This document shows positions 21,567-32,477 of a DNA stretch of 64,000 bases, piece by piece. The first letter of the stretch is position 1, and each line of letters opens with the position of its first letter. The notes under the pieces were generated by a model. That model searched no databases. It was not told where the DNA came from and saw only the letters and a list, made by a program, of their open reading frames with translations. This DNA is from Gnetum montanum (Eukaryota > Streptophyta > Gnetopsida > Gnetales > Gnetaceae): contig MNCI01007686.1 in NCBI GenBank assembly GCA_015680685.1, positions 22,042 through 86,041 of the forward strand, in the 5' to 3' direction. Made by a program: the position numbers and the translations under genes.

Positions 21567-23740
21567 GCAATCAAACATAACCACTAATTAAATTGTGTAC
21601 AAGTTGCTCAAAATGGCCCTCATACACCTTCTTAGTTTGACTAAGTTATGGTGCTGGCATGTGCATCCCATTAAATTTCTTGGAGTATTAGTTGATTGTT
21701 TAGAAACAAAAACAATGATGCATGAGTTGTAGGTTAAACTGTTGTTTTTGCCTTTTTTCTCCTAAGAGGTATTAATTCTTTAATAATTGTAAGTTAATTA
21801 ATTAATTTTTCTATAGACCTCACACCCCCCCACAACTAAGAGCATACCTCCTATTACAACATAAGGAAAGGATAGGTTGATTAGGATGCACAGTAGACAA
21901 CGTAAGTGCTTGAAAGAAGAAGTGAGGCAAAAAAAATGAAAAATCTCCCTCCAACTTGTTTGCAAAGTGATCAAAAATGCATGACACAACGGGGATATAT
22001 ATAAAGTTTTTGCGCTGTGTCGACAAGCCTATGTATACGAGGCCTAGTTGATGCAAGGGGTTTGCAAGCATTGACCAGCGTTAACCAGACAAATAAAAGC
22101 TTGAAAATTTGATTTAAAATGCCAAATTGGGGCAGTTTAAGAGCTAGAGAGAGTGAGCACTCAGCTGAAAGAAAGAGGAAGGTAAGCAGAGTGAGAAAAA
22201 GAATCAAAAGTAGGAGAATGTTGTGAGAAAGAACCCTGTGGAGAAGGATTTGAGCGATGGGTAGCATGGAAACGATCAACCAACAAAATCAAGAGGATGG
22301 GAGAGTAACAAACAAAACCAGGGATATGCAAGTGGGTCCTCCCCATAGCAGGCAATAGCCTTAGTAGCCCTTACAGATTGTCAACACCGAAGTCCGTGGA
22401 CCCCGAAGTCAAGGAACGGTGACCGCAAGTTAATACTCGCATCCATGAGAACCCGCTAAAGCATTATGGGTTCACGGAAATCATGAAAAACCATCAAAAC
22501 ATAACACAGGTAGTGAGGTGAGTCGTGGAGAGAAATGGATGAAGAGAGAGGAGTGGGAATTGGAATTCAGGTTATCGATCACATGAAACCCCATGTGGAG
22601 TTGTGATTAAGTGACCCGGTAGGACCTTTCCCGAGTTCAAACCCAAAACCAACCACATACAGTGACATCGCAGCAACATGTGAAGACTCATCCACCCCCA
22701 AGAGGACAAGAATGTACCTACAGAGAACCACCACTCCAACATGCATGAGAGGAAGGAAGTGAAACGGGACTAAGTTAGAGGGGACAAGCTAGTCCCATAA
22801 CTAGTGCTGGTGGCCCATGAGAGGCAGTCTAAGGGGTATGCTTTGAATTCCCACATAGTTATGATTTTATTTTTATTTTTATTTTTATTTTGAAGGAACC
22901 ACACCATGCAAAGACCCATGCTTGTTTGCATGCATTTGACCAAGGGGTGTGCTTTGAGTCCTCATGTTGTTTTTTTTTTCATGTTATTTTTTTGTGTTTT
23001 TGCAATGAGGACCACACCATGCAAGGTTAAATTACCAAGGAGCTTCCTTATATAAAAGAACTTGGAGTCGTAAAAAATTTGTGAAGACACTTTCGCAACC
23101 CAGGGGATAGAAAAGTACGACAAATGTTGCATTCCCCTTGAAGTCACATCCGATTCAAACCATTGGGTCATCCCCACGTCTAGGAACTACACAAGTCACA
23201 CATTAATTAAAATGTTTTTAAGTGAAGGGGGTTTGCATGTTTCCAAAGGGAGAAAAACCATGGAGTGGATAAATGGGTGGATGATGTGGACTCACTGCCG
23301 ATTTTATGAGATGAAAGTAGACATAAATTCCAAGAATAACAATGCGAGAGTGGGAGCAAGATAAAATAAGTGGACCATTGCACGTGACCCATCGCAACAA
23401 ATAGCAACCGCACCACACATTTGATGACAATAAGACAATTTCTTAGTAACCAACTGGAAATTAAACACACACACATACATAAATAAGCAAACAAAGAAAT
23501 ATAAAATTAATTAAAGAAAGAAAGAAAAAGTGAGTAAGAATTGGCAAACATACGAACAATGTTGAAAAATAAAAAAGTTCCAAAAATGGTGAGGAGCTTA
23601 GTAGAGTGGATTAGCATGGCGAACGATCTCACCCACGACTAAGCTGGGAGGAGGAGATCCAAAAATGGAACGAGGCTGTCCCCATGATGATAAGGCGGTA
23701 GCACTGGTTTGATGGAGTTCACGGAAAGGTTTTAATTATT
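21567..23740 (-). other. Non-coding spacer of element A between pol and ORF2
   Basis: It shares blocks with D (360-1730), B (43100-44223) and C (51144-53360), e.g. CAAGTGGGTCCTCCCC at about 22330, also at 52100 in C. It has no intact ORF; the several minus-strand ORFs here overlap one another and show no domain. It ends at the splice-acceptor-like sequence before ORF2 and could act as the intron of a spliced ORF2 message. Confidence 0.6.
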
Positions 23741-23753
23741 GCCTATTGACCAA

Positions 23754-24740
23754 CTACGTTCTCGTGGGGTGCTCACGTTTGTGTATAAGCAAGGCCTCGA
23801 ATTGGAAGGTTTTGGAGACAATGTAAGGTCCCTCCCACAATGTTTGAAACTTGGTAGGTTGCGATATGTGTGTGGGGTTCCAGTAGAATACCTTATCTCC
23901 ACATCTAAATATTACCTTCTGAATCCTAAGATCATGACATTTTTTATTGTAGACCTTGTGTATCTCATTTGATGATAGGGCCACTAATTGATTCTCATCT
24001 TGCACACTTAAGTTGATAAGTTGTTTGCGCTGTGCTAGTGGCAGGTCAAGACCCAAGTCACTGGCTGTAGATAGTGTCTAGAGTTCTGCCTAGATTGGAA
24101 GTTTCGGTAGCTTACCATACACTAACTCATAAGGAGAGTAACCTATAGGAAGTTTCCAAGTGGATCAATAGGCCCAGAGGGCATCGTTAAGTTTGGTGCT
24201 CCAGTGCCTCCTATATTTACTAATGGTTCGAGTGAGGATTTTGGTGATCTCCCTATTAGTGACTTCAGCCTACCCATTGGCTTGGGGTGATAAGGTGTTG
24301 TAAATTTATGGGTAACCCCCAAGTGTTGCATGAGTTTACAAAAATTGATACCTTTGAAATGCATTCCATTGTCTGAGATGAGTGCACATGGCACTCCAAA
24401 CCTGTTTACGATTTGCTATTGGATAAATCGTGCAGCGATGTTTCAGGAATAGTCGATAATGGTTGCCNAGAGCGGGCAAACCATTGTGCATCCCTAAAGA
24501 GTGTAGGCCAGTAATATCCTGTAAGCAGGATCTTAATGGTTGTGCATCATCCAGCATAGTGGCCCCCACAAGGGCCCTTGTGAGCATCTTGGAGGACGTG
24601 CAGTGTATCATCATTAGGGACATACCATCGAACCAGGTCATCTGCACATAGCTTATAAAGGTGGCCATTGATTTCCATGAAGTGCTTGGCCTTATGGAGA
24701 AACTGTTATTTCTGTCGATGGTCCCACTCCTTTGGAAATT
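23754..24740 (-). pseudogene. Integrase of element A
   Basis: Visible pieces are PCALISDNGMHFKG (second catalytic Asp), HLGVTHKFTTPYHPKPMG before a frameshift where the Glu would be, and the C-terminal part with LPLAQRKQLINLSVQDENQL and KVIFRCGDKVFYWNP, ending TLWEGPYIV. B has the homologous text at 42430-43000. At least three frames are needed to follow it. One N is at 24468. Confidence 0.75.
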
Positions 24741-26230
24741 CCTAGGTTATGAGGTAGGTGAGGATGTGGCTGAACCAAGGTGATTCTTTGGGCACCTTCT
24801 CATCAATTTCTCCCATGAAGAGTTCATTTGGAAATTGGTCAAAGAGTGGCTCCTCCTCTTCAGCATTATCCCATTGCAACCAAGACAAGTGGTTAGCAAC
24901 CACATTCTTAGTCCCCTTTCAGTCGACCATAGTGAGATCAAATTCTTAAAGAATCACCATCCACCATATGATATGGGGACTCACCATTGGTTTGTTCATT
25001 AGGAACCAGATGCCACTGTGGTTAGTATGCACAAACACCTTGTACCCAAGCACATAGTGTCAGAATTTTTCCAAGGCGAACACCACTGCCATTAATTCTT
25101 TTTTGGTGGTGGTGTAGTTAAGCTAAGCACCCGCAATGCTGCAGCTTGCATAGTGGATATAGTATGGACATTTTGGTCATTCCACTATGTAAGCACAACC
25201 CCTAATGCATAGTTGGATGCATCCATCATGATGTGGAAGGGTCTAGACCAATTAGGTGCCCGTAGAATTGGAGTTTCTATGAGTTTCTGTTTAAGTGTTT
25301 GAAATGTGGATTCACATTCCTTGGTCCAAACGAATGGAGCATATTTTTTTTGTGAGTTCCACCAACGACTTGGCGATCTTTGAGAAATTTTCAATGAAGC
25401 ACTGGTAGTAACCTGTGTGGCCAAGGAATGACCAAACATCTTTTACAGTGCTTGGTTTCTTATTAATTCCTTGGATGACCCTGATCTTTTCAAGATCCAT
25501 GCTAATCCCTGCTTGTGAAATACAATGCCCTAGAACAATGCCCTCTTGGACCATTAAGTGGCTCTTTTTCCAGTTGAGCCGTAGATTAGTTTCTACACAT
25601 CGTTTTAGAACTTGCTCAAGGTAGTACAAGGCTTGATCAAACGTGGCTCCATAGGTAGAGAAGTCATCCATGAAGACTTCTAACCCATTGCCAATTTGCT
25701 ACTGGAAAATGCTAAGGACAAGGCGTTGGAAAGTGGCAGGCGCATTACACAAGCCAAAGGGCATCTTTTTGTATGCAAAATTCCCTCAGGGACTTGTAAA
25801 TGTTGTCTTGGCCTGGTCTTCTAGCATAATTTGGATTTGGTTATAGCCACTATAATCATCCAAAAAGCTATAATAATGGTGCCCTGCGATGGTATCCAAC
25901 ACTTGGTCCAAAAATGGGAGCAGGAAGTGATCCTTGAAGGTAGCCATGTTGAGCAATCAGAAATCTATACAGACCCTCCATTTGCCACCCTTCTTGGGCA
26001 TAATAACGAGTGGGCTAATCCATTCGCTATCCATAATGGAGTCGATGAACCCCACTTTCAGCAACTACTTGATTTCATCCTTGACGACCTATTTCAATTT
26101 AGGGTTCAATTGCCTTTGTGGTTGTCATCGTGGCTTCATGGAGGGATTGATATAAATCCAATGTTGGCAAACCCTGGGATCAACTCCTATTAATTCAAGA
26201 TATGACCATGCAAAAGTGGCCTCCCATTTG
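24741..26230 (-). pseudogene. Reverse transcriptase and RNase H of element A
   Basis: From the upstream end: SEWISPLVIMPKKGGKWRVC, then YSFLDDYSGYNQI (first catalytic Asp), KMPFGLCNAPATFQRL, and FMDDFSTYGATFDQAL (the YMDD-type motif). Then LNWKKSHLMVQEGIVLGH and FLGHTGYYQCFIENFSKIAK. After a frameshift the RNase H begins FHIMMDASNYALGVVLT (25185-25260). The FMDDFS.YG..FD pattern with LNW.K.H.MV.EGIVLGH is the Athila form. Stops interrupt the fingers domain and RNase H is badly broken. Confidence 0.85.
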
Positions 26231-26583
26231 TTCACCACCTTCAACAACTTCTTCTTTTGTTCAAGAGCAAGGGTGGCATTGATAATCACCAACTTCCCAT
26301 TCTGCAAAAATGCATATTCTAAATGGGTCGGTAAGGATTTGAGTTCCAAGGGCTCCTGTTTAAAACTTTCAGGGATTTGTAACTTTCCCCAATCATCAAG
26401 GTCATCAACAGCAGATACTTATTGATGGACCTCTTCCAAATCATCCATGCTTTCTACATAGGCACGTACAAGCCCCTCATATGGTTCCATGCATAAAGTG
26501 CTACTAGTAGGGTCAGCGGTCAGCCACTGGGTGCCTTCTTGATTTGTGGCTATTGCGTACAGGCATTTTTGAACTTGCGATTC

Positions 26584-27090
26584 CTAAGTAGACCAACTGC
26601 ATGCTTGAATAGATGTCCACTTAGTGGACCACAATTGCTGCACATAGTTGCACCCAGAGTCACTGTACACAATGCATGGAATGTGCTTCTTCTCGATCTT
26701 TCCAAAAGGATTTTTCTTTGAAATTTCAAGGGAAAGATCTCGAAGCCTCAATCTTGCATCCACCATGCTCAGCCAGGCTCTTCCCATTATGATTGGAAAG
26801 TTCCCCTTGCAATTCTCAACATGAATGACAAGGAAGTTAGCAGGATAGGACCACCTGCAAATAGTGGTCACAATGTCTTCTAACAATCCCAAGAGAACAG
26901 CAATGGATTGGTCTACCAGCTCAAGCTGAATGTTGCTCTTCTTTAACAGAGGCAGGTTCTAGGTCTTGTACATGTCATGTGAAATCAAGTTAACTCCCGA
27001 TCCTGAATCCAAAAGAGCTTTACATGGCTCATTTCCTACCACCTAAAGATAAATGAGGGGGCTTCTCGGATCAATCAATTTCCGAGGAAG
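26584..27090 (-). pseudogene. Aspartic protease of element A
   Basis: KALLDSGSGVNLISHDMYKT holds the active-site D-S-G. The frame goes on through ILEDIV-like text to NFPIIMGRAWLSMVDARLRL, which matches the conserved hydrophobic-G-R/D-x-(W/F)-L block near the end of gypsy proteases. The active-site triplet is intact, unlike in B where it reads YSSF. One stop separates the active site from the next segment. Confidence 0.7.
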
Positions 27091-27105
27091 ATGACCTACC
27101 TTTAT

Positions 27106-29390
27106 CTAGTCAGTCACAACGTGTGTGAGCATGACCGTTTGTACGTTGGAGGGCATTCGGTTTGAAGGCTGCTCGAAGGATGGAATGGTGGAGGCGATTA
27201 GAGGTTTAGAGGTACTAGCCACATGTGTGTGTGAGGTTATGTTTAGGTTATTAGGCCAAAAAAAGGGACGTTTCTGTGGCTTCACTTCTGGTCCACTCGG
27301 CTGAGGAGCCGATTGTAAGTGAATAGCCCTCGTAGCATTATGTTGTTGTGGTTGTGGTGGTATTCCCCCCTGCATAGGTGGAGTACGTGGTAGCTTAGTG
27401 GGGTGTTGCTAAGTAGGGAAAGCAAGAGAAGGTGATGGAGGATAATAGAGATGTGGGTTCTCCCCCCTAGGTGATGGAGACTGTGCTTGGAAGTATTCTG
27501 GGGGGTGATAATGACTTTGAAAGGTCGCGTGACTAGAAGAGTCCCACGGGGAGTCAGGTTGCTAAACATAGTACCCATACGGATCAGGCTGTCGATAAGG
27601 GTACTACTACCTTGGAGGTGGCATCCCCCATGCTTATGGGTGTTGCCATTACTGAAAGTATTTGTAAGGTTGTGGTGGCACTCTACTTGAATAATATCTT
27701 TGTTGCTAGTGGAACTGCCTGGGATTGCCTTGTGGGTAAGGCAACCTTCGGGGTGTTTGCCTCTTTGCCAAGCAAGGATTCAATGCATACACCCCAGACT
27801 CTTGTAGATGTAACACCATGGGACAACACCCCTTGGGATGTTCGTATTGGCATATGTCACATTCATCATCTCCCTCTATAACAAAGTTTGCAACCTATTC
27901 TGCTACAGCAATTTTTCCCTTACCTTTATGATAGGCACATTCAGCTTCCTTCTTCCTACACTGATCATAATCATTACCTTGCTCTCTGGATTCCTCTGCG
28001 ATTTTCAGAACACTTTAAAATTTTTCATCCAAAGAGTGCCACATCTTGTCAAACTTTGCCGATATTTTAGAAGCCAATTTTTGTAGGGGCAAGGTTTTAC
28101 AGTTCACCGCTACATCCAGTGGTGATTCCTCCTCATCTTCACAAAACTGGACTTCCCTCTTTCTGATGGAGGGATCCCGATTATACTCCTCTGCACTCTC
28201 CTTCTTTCTAAGTTCCCCCTTCTCTTTAGCCACTTGCTTAATTAAGCACTATAGTTGATGGGCTCTTAGTTCTGATAGTTGTCCTTGGACGTACACACCA
28301 AGGGTCTTTCTCATTTCAAAGTGGAGCCCATCAATGATATGGCAAAGCTATGCCTGCTAAAAGCAACCATGACCAGGGCATCAATGTAATAGTGAGTAGT
28401 ATCTACTCATGGCTGCATCCAAAGGTTCATGACCACCNNNNNNNNNNNNNNNNNNNNNNNNNNNNNNNNNNNNNNNNNNNNNNNNNNNNNNNNNNNNNNN
28501 NNNNNNNNNNNNNNNNNNNNNNNNNNNNNNNNNNNNNNNNNNNNNNNNNNNNNNNNNNNNNNNNNNNNNNNNNNNNNNNNNNNNNNNNNNNNNNNNNNNN
28601 NNNNNNNNNNNNNNNNNNNNNNNNNNNNNNNNNNNNNNNNNNNNNNNNNNNNNNNNNNNNNNNNNNNNNNNNNNNNNNNNNNNNNNNNNNNNNNNNNNNN
28701 NNNNNNNNNNNNNNNNNNNNNNNNNNNNNNNNNNNNNNNNNNNNNNNNNNNNNNNNNNNNNNNNNNNNNNNNNNNNNNNNNNNNNNNNNNNNNNNNNNNN
28801 NNNNNNNNNNNNNNNNNNNNNNNNNNNNNNNNNNNNNNNNNNNNNNNNNNNNNNNNNNNNNNNNNNNNNNNNNNNNNNNNNNNNNNNNNNNNNNNNNNNN
28901 NNNNNNNNNNNNNNNNNNNNNNNNNNNNNNNNNNNNNNNNNNNNNNNNNNNNNNNNNNNNNNNNNNNNNNNNNNNNNNNNNNNNNNNNNNNNNNNNNNNN
29001 NNNNNNNNNNNNNNNNNNNNNNNNNNNNNNNNNNNNNNNNNNNNNNNNNNNNNNNNNNNNNNNNNNNNNNNNNNNNNNNNNNNNNNNNNNNNNNNNNNNN
29101 NNNNNNNNNNNNNNNNNNNNNNNNNNNNNNNNNNNNNNNNNNNNNNNNNNNNNNNNNNNNNNNNNNNNNNNNNNNNNNNNNNNNNNNNNNNNNNNNNNNN
29201 NNNNNNNNNNNNNNNNNNNNNNNNNNNNNNNNNNNNNNNNNNNNNNNNNNNNNNNNNNNNNNNNNNNNNNNNNNNNNNNNNNNNNNNNNNNNNNNNNNNN
29301 NNNNNNNNNNNNNNNNNNNNNNNNNNNNNNNNNNNNNNNNNNNNNNNNNNNNNNNNNNNNNNNNNNNNNNNNNNNNNNAGAAGAAAACAT
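27106..29390 (-). pseudogene. Gag of element A (interrupted by an assembly gap)
   Basis: The start is at ATGTTTTCTTCT (MFSS), the same start as C, just before the N run. After the gap the text resumes in the central domain (EPLDAAMSRYYSLLHRCPGH), then a Glu/Lys-rich helical stretch. The zinc knuckle CDICQYEHPKGCC (C-x2-C-x3-H-x4-C) is at about 27830-27870. A Pro/Gln/Tyr-rich tail follows, ending at VVTD-stop before the protease. Several stops are present. Confidence 0.75.
28438..29378. other. Assembly gap (941 N)
   Basis: Unsequenced part of Gag of element A. ORFs spanning it are artefacts of the N run. Confidence 1.
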
Positions 29391-29535
29391 TTTGGATGTT
29401 AGATAATCCACTAATTGGTGTACCTTACTTTTTACTTAGACCGCCTAGCATGCATAGATTTTACTATCCTGGGATCGTTCCAACGACGTGAATGATAATT
29501 TTGCTAAGGTTAGATGGTGCATGTAAGACTAACAG

Positions 29536-29554
29536 TCCCCGGAAACGGTGCCAA
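29536..29554 (-). promoter_or_regulatory. Primer binding site of element A (tRNA-Asp)
   Basis: The plus strand reads TCCCCGGAAACGGTGCCAA directly left of the 5' LTR. It agrees at 16 of 18 bases with the 3' end of plant tRNA-Asp (TCCCCGGCAACGGCGCCA). Athila elements typically use tRNA-Asp as primer. Confidence 0.85.
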
Positions 29555-30445
29555 TGATGAGAAGCTAGGTACCTCTACGCCCAAGCATGCAAATCACAGG
29601 CATTCACACACGACTCGGTCAAATTCTGTAGACTGTAAGCACTTCGCATGCACCAAACCCCAACTAACAAAACCTTGTGTTAAAACAGTCATTATCTTCC
29701 CAACCTCACTTGTGATGTTCTGATTGCAATGGTTAAGTGAGATTGAGGCAAATGATTTTTATGGCTTTTTCACTTTATCTTCTAGCGTCTAATTCTTGAA
29801 ATGAAATGTAAAGAATGAAATATTATGTAATCTATAATTATCCTAATCTATCTCTTAACTCTTCCTAGCATAAGTATTCGATCTCATCTTCCGTACACAT
29901 CCTGAGCATCCCCTAACCACTACTGGGTTACTAAACGTTAAGCGTCACTGGGTTGCCAAGTGTTGGGTTTATGTTCGAGATGGTCGTACTTATGGTTTTT
30001 ACAAGCTATAAAAGAACAATGACAATTAAAGTAATAACAATGAAAGCTTAAGGAATTATTAAAGCATAGAAATATTAAACTATTAAATGCTCAAATGACT
30101 AAGTCCAATTGCTGCAAGGAATGCTTGAAAAGCTTGTCTTTATTGTTGGTCACACCAATGGGCTCAAGTACATTAGTGCTCGAATAAAGAGCCGAATACC
30201 TTTCTCACACCTACTACAGGCACTTGGAAAATATTCTAACTCTCGCGGAAACAAACTGCAAGAGCTTCGCTACAACTGCTAAAAAAGATACCTAAGTGTG
30301 GCAGAAGCACACTTATTTATAGGCTAGAACAAGCACTGCATAAACGAAGCCATGTAGACGCATGGACAGATACGTTGACAGGGCCACGTATACAGGGCCT
30401 GTATACACGGCCCAGTCGACGCATCGACTGCTTAGCACTTCATCA
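29555..30445 (-). repeat. 5' LTR of element A (891 bp)
   Basis: Plus-strand ends are TGATGAGAAGCTAGG and CACTTCATCA, followed by the TSD TATAT. It is very similar to 17651-18507. TATA box on the minus strand: GCCTATAAATAAG at about 30320. U3 (30330-30445) is made of short TCGACG/GGCC-type repeats such as CAGGGCCTGTATACACGGCC. Confidence 0.9.
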
Positions 30446-30450
30446 TATAT
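30446..30450. repeat. Target-site duplication of element A (right copy)
   Basis: TATAT, identical to 17646-17650. The sequence is low in complexity, but it falls exactly at both LTR ends. Confidence 0.8.
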
Positions 30451-31538
30451 GCATGAATTTAATGAAACTAAAAGTGAACAATGGTTGATTGATATGTTCT
30501 CAAAGGATGCATCAAATACTAAATTAACTGAAATGAGTAGTTTGTTTAAGGATTTATAGGATGTTAACATGAATTTAATGAAACTAAAACTGACTTTTTC
30601 ACTTATGTCTATATCTAGTGAGTTCCCCTAGATTTATAAGATACTCAGTCCTACCCACTGGAATGGAATGTGTGACCTGGACGTTAACAAAATTAAAGGG
30701 TTTTCACGAAGCTAATATTGGTGATCAAGGGAGAGTTATAAGCATATGTTGAGGTGTTGAATACATAATCAACTATTAAGAGCATTCTTTGGTATTTATC
30801 TATATTGGTGCTGTTGTTAATATAGAGTTTTCTTTTTCCTCCAACTTTGTGTATGTGTTCCTTGCATGTTATCTAGTTTGCTTGCTGTAGACGGCAATCC
30901 TTGTTTGGCTCATTGTAAAGTGAAACTACGTTGATGGGTGGGTGGTGAACTAAATTTAGAGATTTGCTTTATTTGTGCTGTAGAAGCCATTTCTCAACCG
31001 TGAGCAGATTCTTTTACCCAGATCCTTTAGAGAGCAATTGCTCTTTGCTTTTCTGTTGCCTTATTTTTGGCTTCTGCTAACTCCTCTGTATTTATGTAAT
31101 TTTTACTTCCATTTTACACCAAAGCATTTCAAATTTTTACATTAATCTATTCATTAAAATAATTCATTTCCGGCTGGGCCTGTGTCAATACCGTAGCTGT
31201 AAGGTACTTAAAAGAATACTAACTGTAGTTCTAGCAGCGGATTTAATTTAAGTAAAAAAGAGTAATAGATAATATTTGAAACTCAAAGTAATTACTTGGT
31301 AATTTATACAACATTAACCTTTTATGAAATTTATAACATACTTATCATAGAATTTATTTGCTAAAATCAGTCATGGTTTCAGCCTATTACATATGTTTAG
31401 GATGATCATCATGAAGAGAAGGGGAAGGATTATGTATAAGAGTTGGAGCCTAGTGAAGGGGATTATAAATGGCATATGTTGTCATGATCTCCTTCTTGTT
31501 AATGGTACTCTTCTTCTAGGTAGAATACCTCCATACTG
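30451..31538. other. Low-copy DNA 3' of the CLE gene
   Basis: An open stretch at 30452-30559 (MHEFNETKSEQWLIDMFSK...) continues in the same frame from the other side of A (17611-17640) apart from one stop; family unknown. A 22-base repeat ATGAATTTAATGAAACTAAAA occurs at about 30453 and 30569. From 31100 the DNA is AT-rich. The part next to 31538 would be the 3' untranslated region of the CLE gene. Confidence 0.4.
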
Positions 31539-32436
31539 TTACACATCTTGACCAAGAGGAGGAAGAGGATGATGAAGGGGATTGGGACCAGTTGGAACTT
31601 TAACCAATATGTTGCCTGAATCAGAGTTACCTCCATGTTGTTGAGCATCTTGACTAGGAGGAGGAAGAGGCTGATGAAGGGGATTGGGACCAACTGGAAC
31701 TTTAACCAATATGTCGCCTGAATTAGAGGTACCTCCATGTTGTTGAGGTTCTTGACCAAGAGGAGAAAGAGGATGATAAAGGGGATTGGGACCAGTTGGA
31801 ACCCTAATCAATATGTCGCCCCAATCAGCGGTACCTCCATGTTGCTGAGCATCTTGACCAAGAGGAGGAATAGAAAGATGAAGGGGACTGAGACCAGTTG
31901 GAACTTCAACCAACATGTTACCCCTATCAAAGGTACCTCCATGCTGCTGAGCGTATTGACTAGGAGGAACAAGATGATGAAGGGGATTGGGACCAGTTGG
32001 AACTCTAACCAATATGTCACCCCAATCTTGATGCATCTGAATTAGAGTTAACATTAACATTATCAGTATGTTTTAGAGAAATAAAAGCAAACTAAATATT
32101 AAAAAATGTATATTTTTGTAAGCCTACAAATACACCTACGTAAACCTGTAGAAGTGTTTTTTCCTTTACCATTGGATCGAAGAAATGAGTTTTGAAACAG
32201 AGATAAAATAATTCAATTTAGTTTGAATTCTGGTTCAACAAGTGAATGAGTTTTGAAACAGAGATAAAATAATTCAATTTAGTTTGAATTCTAGTTCAAC
32301 AAGTGACAATGTGTTTTACCTCGGTTGATCCCGTAGCAATATTTTTATTGTCATCAGCAATTGCTTCATGAACCATTGAGCCAATGAAGCAAATAGTACA
32401 CAACATCCAGGCAAGAACTTTTCCCATGGAAGCCAT
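31539..32436 (-). CDS. Multi-domain CLE peptide precursor (five CLE motifs, two exons)
   Basis: Exon 1 (32320-32436, 39 codons) encodes a secretory signal: MASMGKVLAWMLCTICFIGS, then MVHEAIADD with a likely cleavage after AIA (residue 27). The donor GAG|GTAAAA and acceptor TCTAATTCAG|ATG flank a 283-bp phase-0 intron, and exon 2 (31539-32036, 165 codons) stays in frame. Exon 2 carries five CLE-type 12-mers at precursor residues 49-60 VRVPTGPNPLHH, 82-93 VEVPTGLSPLHL, 116-127 IRVPTGPNPLYH, 150-161 VKVPVGPNPLHQ and 184-195 VKVPTGPNPLHH. The spacers are 21-22 residues, Pro/Gln/Gly-rich (e.g. PLGQDAQQHGG), with no dibasic sites. CLE peptides are secreted 12-13-residue plant signals sensed by leucine-rich-repeat receptor kinases. 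Position 1 is V or I, not the usual R or H. Total 204 residues. Multi-CLE precursors are known but rare. The exon structure is inferred, not transcript-proven. Confidence 0.85.
31569..32009 (-). repeat. Tandem coding repeat: five CLE units of 99-102 bp
   Basis: Unit starts in the precursor are spaced 33, 34, 34 and 34 residues. The core GTTCCAACTGGTCCCAATCC is conserved in units 1 and 5 and nearly so in 3; unit 2 has GLS for GPN and unit 4 has V for T at position 5. The spacer core CAACAACATGGAGG recurs. The reading frame is kept in every unit, which argues for selection on protein. Confidence 0.9.
32037..32319 (-). other. Intron of the CLE precursor gene
   Basis: GT (after GAG) to AG (TCTAATTCAG), with a T-rich stretch TTGCTTTTATTTCTCT about 45 bases before the acceptor. 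Phase 0. It contains the 61-bp tandem duplication listed separately. Confidence 0.75.
32184..32305. repeat. 61-bp tandem duplication inside the CLE intron
   Basis: Two head-to-tail copies (32184-32244, 32245-32305), each starting AATGAGTTTTGAAACAGAG. They differ at one base (CTGGTTC / CTAGTTC), so the duplication is recent. Confidence 0.95.
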
Positions 32437-32477
32437 GACTCAATTTCACTCTTAAAAATATGAGGTACGTTCCAGGT

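Larger units (their letters stand above)
17651..30445 (-). mobile_element. Athila-type LTR retrotransposon A (complete layout, decayed)
   Basis: A 12.8 kb unit (including 941 N) bounded by LTRs in the same orientation and flanked by a perfect 5-bp duplication TATAT (17646-17650 and 30446-30450). Reading the minus strand: 5' LTR, tRNA-Asp primer site, Gag, protease, RT, RNase H, integrase, a 2.2 kb spacer, ORF2, 3' LTR. The Gag knuckle, FMDDFSTYG in RT and the large ORF downstream of pol are Athila features. Several frameshifts and stops are present in every gene. Confidence 0.9.

Noticed and set aside
25831-26425. Plus-strand ORFs opposite the RT region of element A
   Set aside because: Antisense of the reverse transcriptase and protease-RT linker; no independent signature.
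28350-29411. Three long ORFs across 28350-29411
   Set aside because: They are created by the run of N; only the flanking codons are real sequence.
31737-32045. Plus-strand ORF of 102 codons and minus-strand ORFs in other frames over the CLE repeats
   Set aside because: Shadows of the repeated CLE coding frame; they lack a signal peptide and known motifs.
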